A stretch of 64,000 bases of DNA from positions 60,151 through 124,150 of the forward strand of contig JBEWZL010000108.1 in the NCBI GenBank assembly GCA_045837725.1, in the 5' to 3' direction. Below are positions 58,840 through 64,000 of the stretch, in pieces (position 1 is the stretch's first letter; each line of letters starts with the position of its first letter). The notes below the pieces were generated by a model, which was not told the DNA's origin, did not search any database, and worked only from the letters and a program-made list of their open reading frames with translations. A program made the translations under genes and the position numbers. This DNA comes from Vermamoeba vermiformis (lineage: Eukaryota; Tubulinea; Echinamoebida).

Positions 58840-61800
58840 ATGGCGAAACGGTTGGAGACCCTAAATAAGCTAGCACAACAGCTTCCAAAAGTTGAAAACA
58901 ATACATCTTTGAAGACGTATTTCAACTCATCCCAAAATCTTTATAATCAGGTATTATCGTATAAAAATCACTACATTGATAATTCATCTCCTTAATTTGT
59001 GCGTTAAATTTTTTTAGGCTGAGATCTTTCAGCATGACGGTGATCTCGAAAAGGCTTACATATTTTATATGCGGTTCGCCGTGTAAGTACTAATATGATT
59101 ATTTTGTAATATTGTATCGTAGAATTTCCTATTAAGACCTCATACGTTCTATTTTCAAAATTGCGAGAAAATTAATTTACGGATTCGCTTATTCAAATAA
59201 TTAACCAGGTATATTAAAATCATTTAATAACGTAATAATTCTAGATTTGTAACGGAGCGAATTCCTAAGCATAAAGCATATTCCTCAGGAGAATTTGAAG
59301 AGCTGCGAACACAAATTCGGGCTGTAAGTCCCTTCAAACAATTTAATTTTATTATACAAATTATTTATACCATATTTAGAAATGCGCAACAGCGTTAGAT
59401 GAATTGGCTACGATTAAAGGAGAGTTAGTAAAACTTTACAAACAAATTGAAGCCGAAGAGCAACGAAAAAGACAATTAGAAGAGGCAAGAAAACGAGAAG
59501 TAAGTATAAATTAAATATATTAGGATTATTCGACCATATTCAAATTTAATGCAAATTTAAATTTCCGTAAAATGACATTTGTGTCTTGATCCCAAGCCAG
59601 ATCTGACAATTTTACAATTCTACAGGCCGAAGAATTAAAAGCACGATTACAACGCGAAAAAGAAGAGGCAGAACTTGCAAAGGCCAAAAAAGAAGAGAGC
59701 TCTGATGATGTACGGATAAAAAATTTTGTTTTTCGTTGGTTTGTCACGTGACTAATAATCTGACCAATCATTTTCATTTGCAGGATTTGCTGGATTATTT
59801 AAATGAAGACCACAGCGCGTATCATAATGACAATGCGCCTATTATAATTGACAAAGAACAAGACGAGTTATTGTCAAAGTTCAAAAGGCTTCAGCCGGCT
59901 ATAAATAGCAACAACAGCAATGGCAACCCGGCGGAAAAATCAGCGCCGAGCAGCGGATTATCCTCGCTTATAAATAGCAATAACACTAATGCAAATAACG
60001 GTTTGGACGTGGATGCGTTAGCCAGTGCCACTTGGAGCACGAATAGTTTGATGGAAGGCATTATATATGATAATAAGAATAGTAATAAGAAAGAAGACCA
60101 CGGCGTGAACTTGTCATTGGAAGATTTCACGAATTCAATTCTTTTCAGACCGCCAGCACCAGAGCAATTAATCATCGAAGAAGTGAAAATTCCGACGTCG
60201 GATCTGACTCACGAGAAGAATAGCACCGCAAATGGACATATCGAACATAATAATAACGAAGCTAATGTTCAATTGCTTAATGAAGAGCTGATGGTGCAAC
60301 AACTTGCCATGTTTGATCAGCAAATGAACGACACAATATACAGCGGCAAAATCGTGCCAGTGCCAAAGTCCTCCGAGCCGATAGAATTCTTGCCACAATC
60401 ATTTGACAGTAATGTCGTGGACGTATTTGCGCATGTAAATAACGGCAATGAAAAGCGCGATAAAAGTCCGCCAAAATCTACCACGCACGCGAATGGAGAT
60501 TCAATGGTGGCAGTACGTCCTAAAAAGGAAATTGTCAAAGACAACAAGCAAGAAAAACTTGGCCCGCCGCCTAGTTACGATTCGTTAGTGAAGATGGTCG
60601 AAGAAAAGAAACAAGAGCAAAAAGCAGCTGTCACAACACCCGCACCAGCACCTGTCAAAAATGTCACTCCAGCGACCGTGAAAACACCGACAGTCAACCC
60701 ATTGACACCTGTCAATCCGCAAGCTAACCCCGTCGTTCAAAATAATGTACCGCAACAGCCCGCGCCAGTCGTCAAAGACAACAAGGAGCAGTTGTTAGCA
60801 GCTGCTAAAGCAAAGGCTGACAGTCAACAGCTCGAGTTGATGTTGGGCGCACAACCTTCAGCCCCGCCAATGGAAGACACGAGCAAAGGCACTGAAGTTT
60901 TCTCGGAACTGAAGAACTTTATTGAAGAGTCCAAAAGCGCACCAAAGTCCATTCCTTCAGCACTCACAGAAGTAAGGCTAACAAATACCCTCTCATCTGT
61001 AGTCAATTTTACTAACCTTTTATTTATTAGGCTAAGAATGACAACAAGACTGCTATTGGCAACAACTTATCGAACCTCGTTAAAGACAATAACCCGAGTC
61101 TCTATAACTTCCCTCGTGTTGAAGAAGCTGCCATGCCCGTGCTGCCTAAGACCGTCGAGAACAAGGACAAGAAAGAGAAGAAGCCCAAGTCCAAAGATAA
61201 GCACAGGACCAAGTCACCAAAGTCGAGCAATGACACGTCAAATGCTGTGCCGAAAGAAATTCAAATGCAGTTAGAGCAACAAAAACAGCAAATTGAATTG
61301 TTGCAGCAACAAGTCACGGAGCAACAACGACTGCAACAGCAGTACGTGCAGTACTACCAATTGATGCAACAACTTTACGGTGTCCAGCAACACCCGCATG
61401 ATCACAGCGGTCACGATCACGCGCACAGTCACGGCAGCAATGGCAGTAAGAGTGGCGCGACCGCGGCTAAAGTCGTGTCAAGCCCCGTGACAGCGCCGAA
61501 ACAGGCACCTTTGCCGTTGCCTCAAGCAATGCCGCAGCCTCAATCGAAATCGGTTTCATCGCCTAATCAGAGTGCCTCACGCATGCAACCATTGCCACCA
61601 CCTGCAGCGAAGTTACCAAGCACAGCCTCGAATCAATTGGTTCCGCAACACGCACCATTGCCAATGCCGCCGAGTACTCAATCCCCGCAACAATTGCAGC
61701 AGTTGCAACAGCAACTTCAACAAGCACAATCTCCGTTCCCTGTCATCTACGGCGTGCCTGTCGTGTTTAGACCTTACAACTTGAACTTGCCGACTGCGAC

Positions 61801-62894
61801 CAATGCTGTGAAGACTCTTGGCTTGAACAAACAGCAGCAATTGCAGTACCAAGAACAACAGTTCCAAAACATTTATCAGACCAATAAGACGGTAGGATGG
61901 GTTGGTTGAGTATATAATGAGTACTAATAATGAGTATAGGGCGGTATCTTGCCTAATTTGCAAATTACTGCGGAGGCACCCGTCAAAGAACCCGCTAAAC
62001 CAAAACAACCTGAAAAAGTGCCTGAAGTCATTAAAAAGAAACCGGCAAAGCTCATAGGTACTACTATTAGTATTATTATAATATAGGGCTATACTAACAT
62101 TTGATAGGTGGATTGAGACCTATGGAGGTTGACGGCGAATTGTTCAATTCGTTCATGGATCACGCTGAACCGAACACTTCACGAGGCATTGAAACGTGTG
62201 GTATACTTTGTGGTGTCCTAGTAAGTATAATAATATATACTCATAGGCTAGTAGTGCTAATGTGACTTAATGTAGGATGAAATTAATGAAGTGTTTCAAG
62301 TCACGTGCTTGATGATCCCGAAGCAAGTCGGTACTTCTGATACGTGTGCCACGACAGACGAGGAAGAAATTTTCGATTTCCAAATGAAGAATGATTTGTT
62401 AACGTTGGGGTGGATACATGTAAGTATATAAGAGTCCTATACTATAATAACTAAGTATGGCACTAATGCGTAAACCTTGCTAGACGCATCCAACTCAGTC
62501 GTGCTTTTTGAGCAGCGTCGATTTACACACGCAATGCAGTTATCAAGTACGTATTAATTAGCACTATATATTAATATTATTATCATATTTAATATTATTC
62601 TTTGTAGTCTTTGTTCCCTGAAGCGATCGCAGTTGTAATTGCACCAAAATTTAATCCGAAGTAAGTCTTACTCGATTATTTATATAGCCATATACTAACT
62701 ATATCATGTATAATAGTTTCAATATATTTAACTTGACCGATCGAGGCTTGGGATTCGTCCAACGTTGTCCTCGATCCGGATTTCATTACCACGAAGAAAG
62801 TGACTTATACAATACTTCCGATCACGTTAAAATCCGCTGGGGCAAGAAGAAATATAAAGTCGTTGATATGCGCAAGAGAAGCTACGGTCGATAA
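58840..62894 (+). CDS. AMSH-type JAMM deubiquitinase with large Gln/Pro-rich insert
   Basis: An endosomal zinc-dependent deubiquitinase of the AMSH/STAMBP family, which cleaves Lys63-linked chains and works with ESCRT. ATG at 58840 (MAKRLETLNKLAQQLPKV), thirteen or so exons. The N-terminal USP8-dimerisation/MIT-like domain shows YNQAEIFQHDGDLEKAYIFY, followed by a coiled coil (KQIEAEEQRKRQLEEARKR). The C-terminal MPN+ domain has the catalytic glutamate in RGIETCGILCG and the zinc motif HTHPTQSCFLSSVDLHTQ, matching AMSH almost exactly. It ends with the Lys63-specificity region and zinc-site residues (CPRSGFHYHEESDLYN). Total length of about 1,050 residues is more than double that of human AMSH (424). 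The excess is one central disordered region rich in Asn, Gln, Pro and His, encoded mainly by two long exons. Confidence 0.93.
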
Positions 62895-63060
62895 AACCGG
62901 ATGTTGAAATTGTAAATAAATCAATTTGTTTCATTACTAACGAACACAATCCACAAATTAATGTCAAACTCACTATAATAGTAGTATACTCATTATCTTA
63001 TCATGGTAAGTAAGATCCATTGCCATGAAGGTGTCTCCTAATACCCGTTAAAAATCTTTG

Positions 63061-63895
63061 GGTGAACTGGAAAGTCTCATACTTAAATTCACTCCCACTT
63101 CAACAAACAGACTTCAATATTTAAATTCTCAGAAAATAACTAGTTTGGCAGTTTCGAATGCCCGTGAAAGCGCTAATTTGGATCATTTATCAAACTTGAC
63201 GACGTTATTGAATCCAAAGATCAGTGAAGTTTTAGAAAATGGAAATCCTAGAAGTTATGACGCATTGAATAGCTTAGTGAATCTAACCAATCTATATTTA
63301 TTAACACAAACGCCTGATTCAGATCGATTCACAGTGATTATCCAACTTGACGAACTTGAAAGTGTTGCAGATCTACCCAAGTTTTAACAACGACGACAGA
63401 ATCCAAATGAATGAGCACATCACGATAAAGAACTTGCCTAATTTGGAAAATTTATCATTATACACTGCAGCTTCCCAAACGCTTTACGATGACATTTGCA
63501 ATTTGACGCGTTTGACACTTTTGCAGATTAACGTGTCAACCGAAATTTTTCAGAATAACCCAACGGTCCTAAATAGACTCCCATTAAGGCATTTATGCCT
63601 CACTAAGTATACACGAACAGAAAAGCTTTGGGATCTGCTGACTCATTTAACGGATCTCGAGCTGTTGGAAGTTTGGCAAGTCAATTCTGAAGAGGCAATA
63701 GAGTCACTCTCTATATTAACCAAGTTGACTCGCTTGTCAGTGAAAAGATCGCATTCAGTGAAAGGCATTCACTTAACGAAATTGACCAGCTTACAAGAGG
63801 TGTATTTTACCTCCAAGCCTACACAGAAGTACTACAAAAAAGTTGATCTTACTGAGAAGCTAACGCGCTTAACTATTGTGGATTTCAGCCAGTAA
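63061..63895 (+). pseudogene. LRR protein, disabled copy
   Basis: Leucine-rich repeats (LVNLTNLYLLTQT, LPNLENLSLYTAAS, LTRLTLLQINV, LTSLQEVYF) related to those at the start of the window. The first part runs open to 63385. The repeats continue in another frame from about 63347 to TAA at 63893-63895, so there is a frameshift. No ATG precedes the repeats in frame; an ATG|GTAAGT at 63003 could be an orphaned first exon. The F-box part found in the other copy is not visible. It could also be a functional gene with a sequencing error. Confidence 0.6.
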
Positions 63896-64000
63896 TAAAA
63901 AAAATTCTGAATCTAACCAGTTTCATTCTTTTTTTTTTAAATGTTTACTAATTAAGGATAGCAGGGAAATCTAAGAGTGCCTAGAGAAGCAAAACTACGT

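Noticed and set aside
1-64000. CRISPR arrays, tRNA or rRNA genes, reverse transcriptase or transposase genes
   Set aside because: Looked for characteristic repeats, B-box strings and domain motifs; none was convincing.

Overview
This 64-kb window is nuclear DNA from a gene-dense, intron-rich eukaryote of moderate AT content. Genes are small, lie on both strands and are cut by many short introns (mostly 45-100 nt). Donors are GTAAGT or GTACGTA, and a CTAAY-type branch point sits about 10-15 nt before the acceptor AG. The gene set points to an amoebozoan, probably a slime-mould-like or protosteloid amoeba. It includes a GPI-anchored expansin-like protein, an SPT23-type transcription factor, a glutaredoxin-DEP-DUF547 module, RapGAP signalling and F-box/LRR families. 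This placement is inference; no rRNA or mitochondrial marker is present to fix it.

Layout. Both ends hold disabled copies of one F-box/LRR family (140-1829 and about 63061-63895). Between them, in order: a P450 (-); a SMYD-type SET methyltransferase with a His/Asp-rich insert (-); two tandem SWIM-finger nuclear proteins (+); a gene-poor stretch (about 10.6-14.2 kb) with one small orphan gene; a Pho80-like cyclin (-); topoisomerase III alpha (-); a membrane protein and a secreted beta-rich protein (+); Fip1 (-); an OB-fold protein (+); ribosomal protein S19 (-); an F-box/DUF1963 protein (-); an RRM-RRM-SURP-CID splicing factor (+); an ABC half-transporter (-); a secreted/membrane beta-lactamase-fold hydrolase (-); the expansin-like protein (-); AP-1 sigma (+); two orphan genes; an arsenite methyltransferase (+); a very large signalling fusion (-); an SPT23-like factor (+); and the deubiquitinase AMSH (+).

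The two strongest observations concern gene structure. First, continuous splicing across 49.3-55.6 kb joins glutaredoxin, DEP, DUF547, leucine-rich repeats and a C-terminal Rap/Ran-GAP domain into one predicted protein of about 1,750-1,800 residues. The key junctions fall inside recognisable domains, so this is not simply two adjacent genes. Second, two introns carry minor-spliceosome (U12) signals: an AT-AC intron in the SURP-CID gene and a GT-AG intron in TOP3A. Recognising the second removes an apparent early stop and restores the GRF and CCHC zinc modules of TOP3A.

No operon-like cluster, virus-like element, CRISPR array, tRNA or rRNA gene was recognised. Functional links between neighbours are weak, as expected for a eukaryote. 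A loose theme is RNA processing (Fip1, SURP-CID factor), genome maintenance (TOP3A, OB-fold protein) and ubiquitin/endosome traffic (AMSH, AP-1 sigma, F-box proteins). All gene models are manual splicing by eye, so exon edges should be treated as approximate.
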